Source of the DNA: Butyrivibrio fibrisolvens
GTDB taxonomy: Bacteria > Bacillota > Clostridia > Lachnospirales > Lachnospiraceae
Length of the DNA: 64,000 nt
NCBI RefSeq assembly: GCF_037113525.1
Contig: NZ_CP146963.1
Location: forward strand, 3,844,001-3,908,000
Direction of reading: 5' to 3'
Made by a program: the position numbers and the translations under genes. Positions 17,274 to 25,773 of this stretch are shown here, piece after piece; within the stretch, counting starts at the first letter, position 1, and each line of letters starts with the position of its first letter. Under the pieces are notes generated by a model. It was not told the origin of the DNA. It searched no databases and worked only from the letters and a program-made list of their open reading frames with translations.

Positions 17274-17948
17274 TTATTTACTTGGATGAGGCATGTACTG
17301 ATACAGGTTCATCGCAAGTGAATTGATTGGCATTGTCTGGAGCCATACCTTACCGGGGCCGGTTACTACTGTGTTGAACAAGCCTTCGCCACCAAGGAAA
17401 ACATTCGCAAGACCTTTAACTGTCTCGATCTCCATGGTGCAGGTTGCTTCCATAGCTGCAACATATCCGCTATCTATAACCAGCTGCTGTCCGGGAGCAA
17501 GTGTTCTTTCCTGAACTGCACCGTCGATCTCAAGGAACGCGAAGCCTGCGCCTGTATATTTCTGCATAAGGAATCCTTCACCACCAAAGAATCCTGCACC
17601 GACTTTGTGCTGAAGGAAGATATCCATATTTACATTCTCTGTAGATGCAAGGAATGATGTCTTCTGGGCAATGATTGGAGATTTGCTTATATCAAAAGCA
17701 AGAATGTCGCCAGGGCTGTGCTTAGCAAGTGTAAGTTCACCGGGCTGCTCAGCAATATAGTGGTTAAGAGCAATAGACTCACCTACAAGAGCCTTTTTGA
17801 AGATACCACCAATACCACCTGTCTTGGTTTCCATTCTGATACCACGAGTCATCCATGCCATAGCACCGCTCTGACATTTGATAGCTTCACCGGCATTCAT
17901 GGAAAGTGTTAGAACTGTAAATGGCTGACTTAATATCTGATATTGCAT
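17274..17948 (-). CDS. TIGR00266/AIM24 family protein
   Basis: A 224-residue beta-rich protein of the AIM24/TIGR00266 family, with GEAIKCQSGAMAWMTRGI near the start and glycine-rich turns such as GAGFFGGEGFLMQKYTGAG and VFLGGEGLFNTVVTGPG. The function of the family in bacteria is not established. Length is normal. GGAGG lies before the ATG. It may be co-transcribed with the nitroreductase downstream. Confidence 0.85.
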   Translation of the reverse strand: MQYQILSQPFTVLTLSMNAGEAIKCQSGAMAWMTRGIRMETKTGGIGGIFKKALVGESIALNHYIAEQPGELTLAKHSPGDILAFDISKSPIIAQKTSFLASTENVNMDIFLQHKVGAGFFGGEGFLMQKYTGAGFAFLEIDGAVQERTLAPGQQLVIDSGYVAAMEATCTMEIETVKGLANVFLGGEGLFNTVVTGPGKVWLQTMPINSLAMNLYQYMPHPSK

Positions 17949-18080
17949 TCAAATACCTCCATAAGAAAAAAAACAATTGCGACAATAGTATTATACTGTT
18001 TGTATACCCCATTTACCATAAAAACGTTAAAAACTTTTATAAATATCTTCCACTGTGACTGTTTTTACTGAATTGATGAC

Positions 18081-18109
18081 TTGTATATGTTATTCCGTTA
18101 ACCTATAAT
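18081..18109 (+). promoter_or_regulatory. Sigma-A type promoter of the lipoprotein gene
   Basis: TTGTAT (18081-18086) and TATAAT (18104-18109) are separated by 17 bp and lie 22 bp upstream of the start codon. Confidence 0.7.
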
Positions 18110-18131
18110 TAACGTACGGAGGTAAGTGATC

Positions 18132-18926
18132 ATGAAAAATCGAGTAATTTTCAAGTCCCTGATTCTTGCAACATGTTTAAGTGCAATGCTTATAGCTCAT
18201 GGTTGTGGCGATACTGCCAGTGATGCTGCTGATAAGACTGATGCCACTAATACTGATGCAGAAGAAACTTCTGATACTGATAGCAATACTGATAATACCG
18301 AAGATACTTCAAAAGATAGTAACGACATATCTACTACCGAAGCAAGCGAAGAGCCTGCTGAAGAGCCCGCTGATGATGAAGTCGATGCAGGCGCTATCTA
18401 CCAACAGTATTTGGATGATGCACTTGAATATGATGGAGAGCTGTTCTCAGCTAAATACAGTTTTGTAAAAGAAGACTTCGATATGATTCCTTCCGCCTAT
18501 TACTACGACGTTGATGAAGACGGCGAGAACGAACTTCTTATCTCTACATTCTATTATGGATTTGATATATATGATGTAAGAGACGGAGAACTTGTCCTTC
18601 TTGATCACGGAGATGGAACTTCTGATACATGCAGCGTCTTTTATGGTGAAGATCATACCTATGTTTCTCATAGCGACTTCCTTCATGAAGGAAGACAGAT
18701 TCTTGTTCTTATACGATATGATGAGAATGGTGATGTGGTTGAAATGATCTCGCTTTCAGCTACATATGAGGATTCTGAAAGCGGTACTTATGATGAAGGC
18801 AGTCAGTTCTCCTATAATGAAAATGCTATAACCATGTTGGAATATGAAGAATATCTGTCACTGTATCAGGCTGTTCCTGTTGAAGACATGGAAGAAGCAG
18901 AGATTGATGAGTCCCTGTTCGATTGA
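18132..18926 (+). CDS. Putative acidic lipoprotein
   Basis: A 264-residue secreted protein. A basic N-terminus and hydrophobic helix end in AHGC, an acceptable though imperfect lipobox. A low-complexity Asp/Thr/Glu/Ser linker covers about residues 26-85. The globular part contains YYYDVDEDGENELLISTFYYG, which resembles VCBS/FG-GAP-like calcium-binding loops. I do not recognise a specific function. The ATG at 18132 has GGAGG at 9 nt; the GTG at 18126 is too close to it. Confidence 0.75.
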   Translation: MKNRVIFKSLILATCLSAMLIAHGCGDTASDAADKTDATNTDAEETSDTDSNTDNTEDTSKDSNDISTTEASEEPAEEPADDEVDAGAIYQQYLDDALEYDGELFSAKYSFVKEDFDMIPSAYYYDVDEDGENELLISTFYYGFDIYDVRDGELVLLDHGDGTSDTCSVFYGEDHTYVSHSDFLHEGRQILVLIRYDENGDVVEMISLSATYEDSESGTYDEGSQFSYNENAITMLEYEEYLSLYQAVPVEDMEEAEIDESLFD

Positions 18927-19045
18927 AATGTTATGTTTGAGGATTGTAAGATTTTCGTAGAACCATAGTCATGCAAAATCAAAAAACACTTTTGGCATCT
19001 ACATCATTCTATGTTTTTAGTATCTATTGAAAAGATTATTGTAAT

Positions 19046-19082
19046 GAACCCGCAACTGCCATCGCAGCTGCGGGTTATTTTT
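19046..19082 (+). terminator. Intrinsic terminator
   Basis: AACCCGCA and TGCGGGTT enclose a structured loop, followed on the plus strand by TATTTTT. It lies between the convergent lipoprotein and HD-domain genes and overlaps the stop codon of the latter. Confidence 0.8.
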
Positions 19083-20622
19083 ACATCTGTGCGTATTCTT
19101 CTTTGGTAAAGAACTGTGTGGATTTCAGGTATTTAGGGATATCCTTGGATTCTCCGTTGATCCTGATATCTGCATGCTTATTTGCAATTTCAAGAACGTA
19201 TTCGTTCTGGTCAGTAGGAAGCTTACCTACGATGGTAACTCTTATCTTGAGATACTTATCAAGATTTGGGATGTCAAAGAGGGAGAGGAATCTCTTACAT
19301 CTTCCCTTGAAGGAAATCTCAGGATCAAGGTTATCAAGGTTGGTATTGTTGAACTCAAATACTACATTGAGCCAGCCATCTTCCATGTAAAGTGCTGTAT
19401 CGCAGAATTCCTCGACGTACTCTCTGTTCTGGCTTGCTCTTGAGATTCTGGAGAACTCTTCAAGTTCATCTACAAAAGTAAGGAATGAGTTTTCATCAAC
19501 ATTTTGAATCTGATAACTGTCACTTGTATGATTAGATATAGATGACAAAATATCATGAAGTGATATAGTTCTTGCATCTGGGATTGGAATAAGTGTATCC
19601 GGCTCGCAATAATCGATATCCTGAAAAGCCTCCAGATTTTTCATCAAAAGGAATGCACTCATAATGCCATGCTGATATGCTTCAAAATCATTGTAATATG
19701 AAACCTTCTGTTTAAATGGTGAATGGAAATAAGCAGATACTTCAAAGCATCCTTCCAGCAAATCTTTTTCTTCCTTCGTCAGTGACTCTAAATTGTCAAT
19801 TACTGTGCCGATTTCGTTTTGTTTATATGAAGACTCAACAAATACTTTTTTTATCACATCCTGTGTTTCTTCTGACAGGTCATCTTTTTGAGACAGGTTT
19901 ATAATACTTTGTCTTGAAATAAAGTCAATAAACTGGTTCACAAACTCCTGCTGAATATTCTCATATTCGAAACTGAAATTATCAAAGTTATGAATAGCAA
20001 AATAGGGAAGAACCTTATTCATAGCCTTATTGATCTTTTCAATTTTCTTAAGCGGATATCCAAGGTCGTGAGTAAGAGCTGCGATACATCTTACAGATTC
20101 TGCTAAGCACTGTGATTCATCAGATAGCTTTAAAATCGTCTTAAGCTTCCTGGCATCATTTTTTTCAACAATAGGAAGGCTGTCTGTAAGCTTCTCCATA
20201 AGCTTTAAGCCTTGCTCAGTTTCACGATTCAAGCGGTAAAGCTCAGAGAACTCCGGATTTCTGTAAAGGTACTCCCCAAGTAAATATACCCACAGGCAGT
20301 GCAGAGTATGATCTCTGTAAAAAGAATCAGATGCAAAGATAAGTTCCTCGAACTCAACATAGGAATCGAAATACTTGAAGATCTTATCATATCCTCTTTT
20401 GTTAGGAGACAGATAGCTCATGGCAGCTTCAAAAAGTTTCTTCCAAAGTCCTACTGCTATCTGGATCTTGTTGTTCATCTTGGATTCATCGATCAGCTTC
20501 TCCAGAGCCTTCTTGATATCTTCCTTAAGCTCTGTTTTCCCCTTTAAAAAGATGATCTCATCCTTCTCCATGCAATCAAGATAAAACCGCATCACGGTCT
20601 TCTCATCAATAAAATGTTCCAC
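19081..20622 (-). CDS. HD-domain protein of unknown function
   Basis: A 513-residue soluble protein. Histidines in YRDHTLHCLWVYLL (H105, H108) followed by AALTHDLGYPLKK (H185-D186) are spaced like the H...HD signature of metal-dependent HD phosphohydrolases, and a further histidine lies in AYQHGIMSAFLLM. The rest is helical and charged with no recognised domain. A GTG start is used, with GGAGGAG at 7-8 nt. It is flanked by terminators and unrelated genes, so the context gives no clue. It could hydrolyse a nucleotide or another phosphorylated compound. Confidence 0.6.
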   Translation of the reverse strand: MEHFIDEKTVMRFYLDCMEKDEIIFLKGKTELKEDIKKALEKLIDESKMNNKIQIAVGLWKKLFEAAMSYLSPNKRGYDKIFKYFDSYVEFEELIFASDSFYRDHTLHCLWVYLLGEYLYRNPEFSELYRLNRETEQGLKLMEKLTDSLPIVEKNDARKLKTILKLSDESQCLAESVRCIAALTHDLGYPLKKIEKINKAMNKVLPYFAIHNFDNFSFEYENIQQEFVNQFIDFISRQSIINLSQKDDLSEETQDVIKKVFVESSYKQNEIGTVIDNLESLTKEEKDLLEGCFEVSAYFHSPFKQKVSYYNDFEAYQHGIMSAFLLMKNLEAFQDIDYCEPDTLIPIPDARTISLHDILSSISNHTSDSYQIQNVDENSFLTFVDELEEFSRISRASQNREYVEEFCDTALYMEDGWLNVVFEFNNTNLDNLDPEISFKGRCKRFLSLFDIPNLDKYLKIRVTIVGKLPTDQNEYVLEIANKHADIRINGESKDIPKYLKSTQFFTKEEYAQM

Positions 20623-20766
20623 CTAATTGCTCCTCCGTTCGTATAAATATTATTACTACTGTATCTGATTTTTGAGTAATGAGCAATATAGTATTTATCA
20701 ATGTAAGGCTTATTTTATCTGCGTTTTATCTTATAAGTATTTTTTCCTATCAGTGTTATTCATATC

Positions 20767-22059
20767 TTATATACTAATTTTATTAATGTTTTTGATAATC
20801 CACTTTGTCATTTTGACATTAACATCAAAGATATCCTTATATTTTTCCTTGTCCGCAAACCAGGCCGTAGAAATGAACTGATTTGACAGGATGATATATG
20901 GAACAGCCTCTTTTTCTTCATCTGACAGATGCACTACTGTATCGTATCCATAAAGGATTTCTTTCATGATAGATATCCACTTGGTGAGCTTCTCTTCATT
21001 ACCATCTTCAAATGACTCTGATAAAATTGCGGTTGCAGCATAACATGGATCATAGATCCTTACGTTTCTTTCGCTCAAGTCAAAATCGATGAAGCCCCAC
21101 TTATCGCTTGATACAATGATGTTGCCGGGATTAGGGTCTCTGTGAATGATCTGTCTTGGAAGCTTTGGATACAGCTCTTCTACCTTCTTTAGATATTTAT
21201 CAGCAAAGTCTTCGTCAATTGGTAGAATCTCTTTTAACTTTGGAAGGGCGTAGTCGCGGGCTGCGGCAAGGGTATCAGCTTCGTCTACTACCACATCGAT
21301 TTTTGCAAGTGCAAGGTCAAGCTGACCTATGATCTCACCTATGAAGCGGGCCTTGTCCTCATATTCATCAAGGTAGACCTTGCTTGCGTGTACGCTTTCT
21401 CCTTTAACTTTTTTAGTAAGGTAAAAATATAGTTCTCCGTTTTCTACGTATTCTTTTCCATCCAGAGTCGGAATAGCTAAAGCCGCTTCTAATCCTACAC
21501 TATCGAGAGCTTTGGATATCTCTATAGCTTTTTTAACATTACCAAGGTTATTGGTATATTTGATTATGTGATCTTCGCCAACGTATTTGGCGCAGTCGCT
21601 GATTTCGCCTCTTTCTCCATAGACTACATCTGAAATCTTCTCGTCCTGAAGTCCCCAGAGTGGCAGTAATTCTGCAATCTTCTTATGACTTACCATAATG
21701 TGTTCCTCCTGAAAAATATTGATCTTGTAAGGCTTTTTGACCTTGAATTTCCGGAGGTATTCTGCTGGTGTATATCCAAGTTCTCGTACAAATGATTTAT
21801 AGAAGCCTGCGTAGGTATCAAATCCGTATGCGAAGGAGGCATCTGTTTTCTTAGCCCCGGATCCAATTTCATATATGGCACCAAGAAGCCGCCTTCTGAG
21901 TATATACTGCATAACAGGCATCCCGACAGCACTTTGGAATACTCTATAAAAATGGAACAGGGAATATCCCGCCATGTCTGACAGCTCAGCTGCAGTGACC
22001 TGCGCTTTCAGATTTTCTTCTATATAATCAAGTGTTTTTTGAATGCTGTCTTTATACAC
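20767..22059 (-). CDS. AraC-family HTH fused to an APH-type phosphotransferase
   Basis: A 430-residue fusion. Residues 1-108 are a complete AraC HTH pair (LDYIEENLKAQVTAAELSDM and FVRELGYTPAEYLRKFK). Residues 122-430 form an aminoglycoside-phosphotransferase-like kinase with H306-R-D308-x4-N313 and IDFD (D325). The start is GTG with AAGGAGG at 6 nt. Inside the linker an AGGAGG at 21705-21710 sits 8 nt before an in-frame ATG at 21696, so the kinase could also be made alone. The substrate might be a small molecule or drug. Confidence 0.85.
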   Translation of the reverse strand: MYKDSIQKTLDYIEENLKAQVTAAELSDMAGYSLFHFYRVFQSAVGMPVMQYILRRRLLGAIYEIGSGAKKTDASFAYGFDTYAGFYKSFVRELGYTPAEYLRKFKVKKPYKINIFQEEHIMVSHKKIAELLPLWGLQDEKISDVVYGERGEISDCAKYVGEDHIIKYTNNLGNVKKAIEISKALDSVGLEAALAIPTLDGKEYVENGELYFYLTKKVKGESVHASKVYLDEYEDKARFIGEIIGQLDLALAKIDVVVDEADTLAAARDYALPKLKEILPIDEDFADKYLKKVEELYPKLPRQIIHRDPNPGNIIVSSDKWGFIDFDLSERNVRIYDPCYAATAILSESFEDGNEEKLTKWISIMKEILYGYDTVVHLSDEEKEAVPYIILSNQFISTAWFADKEKYKDIFDVNVKMTKWIIKNINKISI

Positions 22060-22255
22060 TTCGCACCTCCTTTCTTCTGGTATTTCGTAGCTACAAGTAA
22101 ATCTTATATTGCGTCAGGAGGAAAAAGATTTCCTGCATTGCTGTTTTTAATACGTTCTTTTTCATAATATCTTAACCTCACCTTTGAAAATGTGTTTTGT
22201 TCTTACAAGAAAGATATTACTAGATGAATGGTCGCAAAAGTATCACACAAAGAAA

Positions 22256-22281
22256 ATCCCGCAGCTATGCGGCTGCGGGGG
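22256..22281 (-). terminator. Terminator hairpin
   Basis: CCCGCAGC and GCTGCGGG form an 8-bp GC-rich stem followed on the minus strand by a T-rich ATTTTCTTT, downstream of the GGDEF remnant. Confidence 0.65.
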
Positions 22282-22321
22282 TGGTGATATGGGGGCTTCA
22301 GACTGTATTATCTTTATCATG

Positions 22322-22546
22322 CTAAGTTCTTTTTTTCCTTCTATCTTCATGTGTCTGGTAGAAGGCTCTCTTATCTGCATACATGGCGTTGTCTGCCCTG
22401 TTAAATTCGAGCATACGTTCATCGATCTGCGTTCTCATGGTCTTGGCTGCTTCTGCAGTAAAGACGTATCCGAAAACTATATTGAAGATAACAAGGCCTA
22501 TGCAGATCATTATCGTATATTTTGTTGCGTGGTTTAATTTCTTCAT
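22322..22546 (-). pseudogene. Deletion remnant of a membrane GGDEF protein
   Basis: The 74-residue reading frame starts with one membrane helix (KYTIMICIGLVIFNIVFGYVF) and then switches to FNRADNAMYADKRAFYQTHE, which is the conserved C-terminal end of GGDEF domains. The sensor region and the catalytic GGDEF core are missing. The simplest reading is an in-frame internal deletion of a diguanylate cyclase gene. It retains a terminator but has only a weak ribosome binding site. The fragment cannot be catalytic. Confidence 0.7.
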
Positions 22547-22665
22547 ATTCCAAGCCCAAAATACTTATGATCAGATTAATGTTTACTAATCTATTATACT
22601 ACTACCACCACGAAAATATACGAAATATCGACAATGTTCTTTTTATGAAAACCATCATTGCTTTA

Positions 22666-23430
22666 TTAGAAGTTTCTTAGAATATCAAGTCCCAAGAGCA
22701 GTGCCTTTTCATGAGAATCTTTTCCGAAGTCTCTGGCGTCGTATTCGTGAACGTTGGAAAGAGAATCGGCGGTAAAAAGGAACTGACCAAAGCTTGCACC
22801 TCTTTTCCTGCAGCAGGCTGCAAGAGCTGCGCATTCCATTTCAACTACCTGGCAACCTTCCTCCAGGCGGTAACTAACCATGTCTTTGGTCTCTCTAAAG
22901 AACCCGTCTGTAGTCCAGGTGGTACAGGGGGTGAATGGGAGGTTGTGCCTTTTGAAGGTATCTTCTATTGCTGCGATAGGTTCCTTATCCAGTTCAATAT
23001 ATCTTGATGCAGGCAGGTAATGGTAAGATGTACCTTCATCTCTCAAAGCCCTTGTTGGCACAAGGAATGCATTCTCAGGAAGGTCTGCAAGTACGCCGCA
23101 GGAGCCTACTGCGATTACTTTCCTGCAGCCACAGGATACCAGGGTATCCATAAGTGATGTTGCTGCCGGTGCTCCTATAGTGGACTGCACAAGGCAGATA
23201 TCCTCCTGGTCCTCATGGAGTATGTAGATGTTGACGTTGTGAGATACTGTTATAAATTCTCTTGCTACATTAGCATTATGCGCCTTGGCATATTCATCTA
23301 CTACGTCTCCAAGGAAGGTAAAAAGGCACTTCTCAGGGAGTTTTGTATCCTCAAAGTCATGGTCAGGTGCTATGACTTCAAGCGATGTGTCGTCGTATTC
23401 TAAAACCGGGATTTCATTTTTGGTTATCAT
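22666..23430 (-). CDS. Nucleoside phosphorylase family protein
   Basis: A 254-residue member of the PNP/UDP phosphorylase fold. Phosphate- and nucleoside-binding elements are visible: VIAVGSCGVLADL, the VEMECAALAACCRKRG ribose-binding motif and LFTADSLS near the C-terminus. It would cleave a purine or uridine nucleoside with phosphate for salvage. The family is usually annotated from sequence as uridine/purine phosphorylase, and the base preference is unclear here. An acetyltransferase gene ends 3 bp upstream. Confidence 0.82.
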   Translation of the reverse strand: MITKNEIPVLEYDDTSLEVIAPDHDFEDTKLPEKCLFTFLGDVVDEYAKAHNANVAREFITVSHNVNIYILHEDQEDICLVQSTIGAPAATSLMDTLVSCGCRKVIAVGSCGVLADLPENAFLVPTRALRDEGTSYHYLPASRYIELDKEPIAAIEDTFKRHNLPFTPCTTWTTDGFFRETKDMVSYRLEEGCQVVEMECAALAACCRKRGASFGQFLFTADSLSNVHEYDARDFGKDSHEKALLLGLDILRNF

Positions 23431-23433
23431 ATA

Positions 23434-23991
23434 TTATTCCTCATCAAAAATATTCGCCATGATTATCTCATCTATGTAAGTTCCATCTTTAAGCTTGAAA
23501 GCTCTTGGATTTACGCCATATTCCTTAAAGCCGTATTTCTTGTAGAGGTGCCTTGCTCTGTCGTTGTCTGCAAATACGCCAAGTTCTACCTGCTCAAAGC
23601 CGTTCTCTCTGGCCTGTTCAAGGGCTGTCTTCATCATGAAGCTTCCAAGACCCATGCCGGTATACGTCTGGCGGATGGACATTCCAAGGTATCCGCGGTG
23701 GAGATATTTTACATGTGGTCTTACAAGGGTAACTCCAAGATCACCTACTACCTTGCCATCAACATAGGCTGTTACCATGAAGTCTCTGTCACTTTCCGAA
23801 ACACCTTTCAGGATTTCGGTAATTCTTTCCAGATTCATCTGACCATCTTCAGGTTCTCTTGCCATGAAATGGGTCTCGGAAGAAGTCAACTCTCTGTGAG
23901 TTTTGATCTGCATGGCATCTTCAGGGCCTGCACTTTTTATAATGGCTATTTCACCATTGGGGAGTTGGTATTGCTGTTCTTTGATTCTCAT
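23434..23991 (-). CDS. GNAT N-acetyltransferase
   Basis: A 185-residue Gcn5-related acetyltransferase with the acetyl-CoA loop region RQTYTGMGLGSFMMKTALEQA and the C-terminal AIRHLYKKYGF-like stretch RARHLYKKYGFKEYG. The substrate is unknown. The ATG at 23991 has GAGG at 7 nt and is preferred over upstream starts inside the preceding gene. It lies between another GNAT gene (13 bp upstream) and a nucleoside phosphorylase gene (3 bp downstream), probably one operon. Confidence 0.87.
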   Translation of the reverse strand: MRIKEQQYQLPNGEIAIIKSAGPEDAMQIKTHRELTSSETHFMAREPEDGQMNLERITEILKGVSESDRDFMVTAYVDGKVVGDLGVTLVRPHVKYLHRGYLGMSIRQTYTGMGLGSFMMKTALEQARENGFEQVELGVFADNDRARHLYKKYGFKEYGVNPRAFKLKDGTYIDEIIMANIFDEE

Positions 23992-24004
23992 GTTTTTTCC
24001 TCTT

Positions 24005-24529
24005 TTATAATGTGATCCAGTATCTCTGCAGAATTTCGCCGTCTTCATCTGTGACCTCATTTTCAAGGACTCCACCGTTATTCATTATGGACTTGGCAGA
24101 GCCTATATTGGTCTTATGGCAACTTATAAGGACCTTTTCTATTCCAAGCTTCCTGCATTCTTCAAGCGCCATGCCGATCATCTTAGTAGCGTAACCTTTA
24201 CGTCTTTCTGAAGGTCTTATGCCATCGCCTATATGTCCGCCTTCTCTAAGAAGGTGATCGTTCAGATAATGGCGGATGTTGACAGCCCCAAGAAGTCTGT
24301 TCCTGTCTTCATCAAGAAGGAAAAAAGTTGAGTCTGGCACAAGGCCGTCTCTTGCTTCCTTAAGTTCCAGATTCTCAAGATAGTAATCAAAATCGTGATA
24401 ATCATTTTTAAAGATCGCATAAGGTGAACGATCAGTATTATTTTTGACCTGGTCTTCTTTCCATTCATCGATCATCTCACCAAGCTGGTGTTCGTATTCT
24501 TTTGTTAGTTTGATCAGCTTAAGACTCAT
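24005..24529 (-). CDS. GNAT N-acetyltransferase
   Basis: A 174-residue acetyltransferase with DGIRPSERRKGYATKMIGMALEE (acetyl-CoA-binding motif A) and the C-terminal ENEVTDEDGEILQRYWITL of the group that often acetylates small molecules. First gene of a three-gene set with another GNAT and a nucleoside phosphorylase. A terminator-like hairpin lies 40 bp before its start and may attenuate read-through. Confidence 0.88.
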   Translation of the reverse strand: MSLKLIKLTKEYEHQLGEMIDEWKEDQVKNNTDRSPYAIFKNDYHDFDYYLENLELKEARDGLVPDSTFFLLDEDRNRLLGAVNIRHYLNDHLLREGGHIGDGIRPSERRKGYATKMIGMALEECRKLGIEKVLISCHKTNIGSAKSIMNNGGVLENEVTDEDGEILQRYWITL

Positions 24530-24570
24530 TTTTCTTTTCTCCTATTCTGTATTAGTATTTCTTTGGGCTA

Positions 24571-24611
24571 TAAAAAAATCCTCATCAAACTTTACTGGTC
24601 TGATGAGGAAT
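24571..24611 (-). terminator. Terminator between a short peptide gene and a GNAT gene
   Basis: TCCTCATCA and TGATGAGGA form a 9-bp stem followed on the minus strand by a run of seven T. It stands 35 bp past the stop of the 37-codon frame at 24646-24759 and just ahead of the GNAT gene. Confidence 0.75.
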
Positions 24612-24645
24612 GAATTCATAGGTATATCTTTTGAATTGCTTTTGA

Positions 24646-24759
24646 TTAAATAATATACTGCGATTCTCTTATCCTCATCAGTTCAACACTTTTAAACCCC
24701 TGATTATTATTCACGGATTTGGTAGTGAGCATTGAATTGACGAGTCTAAGCATTTTCAT
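24646..24759 (-). CDS. Possible 37-residue peptide
   Basis: The frame begins MKMLRLVNSMLTTKSVNNNQ and ends RESQYII. An AAGAGG lies 7-8 nt before the ATG and a terminator follows the stop, giving a complete small transcription unit. It is basic, has no cysteine, no signal peptide and no membrane helix. I do not recognise it. It could be a leader peptide, a small regulatory peptide or a chance frame. Confidence 0.35.
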   Translation of the reverse strand: MKMLRLVNSMLTTKSVNNNQGFKSVELMRIRESQYII

Positions 24760-24784
24760 TTGTTAACCTCTTGGTTCAATATTG

Positions 24785-24870
24785 ATGAAGCTTTCGATAC
24801 CAATTGGTGGAGTTAATATAAGGATAACTCATCACCTCACATTGTAGGTATAATTGGTAATCGTTTGATT
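24785..24870. repeat. Degenerate relative of the 13.3-kb structured repeat
   Basis: The stretch aligns in order with copy 1/copy 2 of the repeats near 13.4 kb: AAGCTTTCGATACCA, GGAGTTAAT, AACTCATCACCTCACATTG and a following TAATTGGTAATCG. The stems are mostly decayed. The remaining bases to 24951 are AT-rich with no feature seen. Confidence 0.4.
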
Positions 24871-24951
24871 GAATTTCAGAAAAATATTAGTTGTAAGTAT
24901 AACTGTCAGATTATTTTATGTCAATAATATATTTTCATATCCAGATATCAT

Positions 24952-25443
24952 TTAGCGAAGTTTCTTTTCTCTAATCCTCTTAAATATCTGAAATTGCCTT
25001 TTTTCTTCATCAACACTATCGTTTGCAAGTCCCTTTGCTTCGAGTATTCTATCTATAGCCTGCGACGGATCCATCGTATGATAAGGAAGGAATAATCCTC
25101 GCAATTCTTTTGGTTTAACAATCTTATATACCTGTACAGACGTCTTATCATAAGTGTAAGCAAAATATCTATATAGGTATCCAATCCAGTATAGCTCATT
25201 CGGCGTATACTTAACTGAGCCATAATTAGACTTACCATACTCTTCGTCTATTAAACTTAGAATATCTGCTGCCTGAATATTGCTCTGTAACACTGCCATG
25301 TTATCCAGTTGCTTTGCCACTTCACTATTCATAAATCTTCGGATGAATATCTCTGAACTATTATCCTGTGCAGTGACAGACAGTTCAAATACTTTGCCTT
25401 GCATATCGCAGAGAAGAAGACCATCTTTGTCTATTTTTCTCAT
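24952..25443 (-). CDS. Uncharacterised protein, probable toxin-antitoxin-like partner
   Basis: A 163-residue soluble protein beginning MRKIDKDGLLLCDMQGKVFE, with TPNELYWIGYLYRYFAYTYD and VYKIVKPKELRGLFLPYHTM. I recognise this as a type of small protein common in Lachnospiraceae next to DUF3990/DUF3791-like genes, but no function is assigned. The ATG at 25443 has GGAG 11 nt upstream; a GTG at 25455 is too close to it. It lies 24 bp downstream of a likely DUF3990 remnant. Confidence 0.5.
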   Translation of the reverse strand: MRKIDKDGLLLCDMQGKVFELSVTAQDNSSEIFIRRFMNSEVAKQLDNMAVLQSNIQAADILSLIDEEYGKSNYGSVKYTPNELYWIGYLYRYFAYTYDKTSVQVYKIVKPKELRGLFLPYHTMDPSQAIDRILEAKGLANDSVDEEKRQFQIFKRIREKKLR

Positions 25444-25467
25444 ATAGGTTGTCACTCCTTTTGTACA

Positions 25468-25770
25468 TTACTTTAAAATGTCGTCGATATATTTTCCTTT
25501 TCCTCTGTATTGCCTTCTTGCAAGTTTTACCTTATCGTCACCTAGTTTACTTTCTTCTGTTCTTATACCTTTATAATAATCTCTTTCACTGGATGATATA
25601 TATGCTCTCTCAAGTATTTTCAACTTTCGTGCAGCTCGCTTACTTGTAAATACATACTGATTTCCTAAATTAGTAGCAAGACAATGCTTACATTGTTCGT
25701 CTGTTATTTCCCCTGATATAAAAGCGTTGATTATTTGAAACATCCTGTTATCAATTACTTTTATTACCAA
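25468..25770 (-). pseudogene. Probable C-terminal remnant of a DUF3990-like gene
   Basis: The frame has no ATG with a ribosome binding site; it opens right after the stop of the ATPase gene with TTG. Its content (NRMFQIINAFISGEITDEQ, NQYVFTSKRAARKLKIL, then a charged RKYRREGKY-type tail QYRGKGKYIDDIL) resembles the last third of DUF3990 proteins. The N-terminal enzymatic part is absent. A short free-standing protein from the ATG at 25743 is the alternative. The family link is from memory of its sequence style and is moderately certain. Confidence 0.45.
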
Positions 25771-25773
25771 TTA

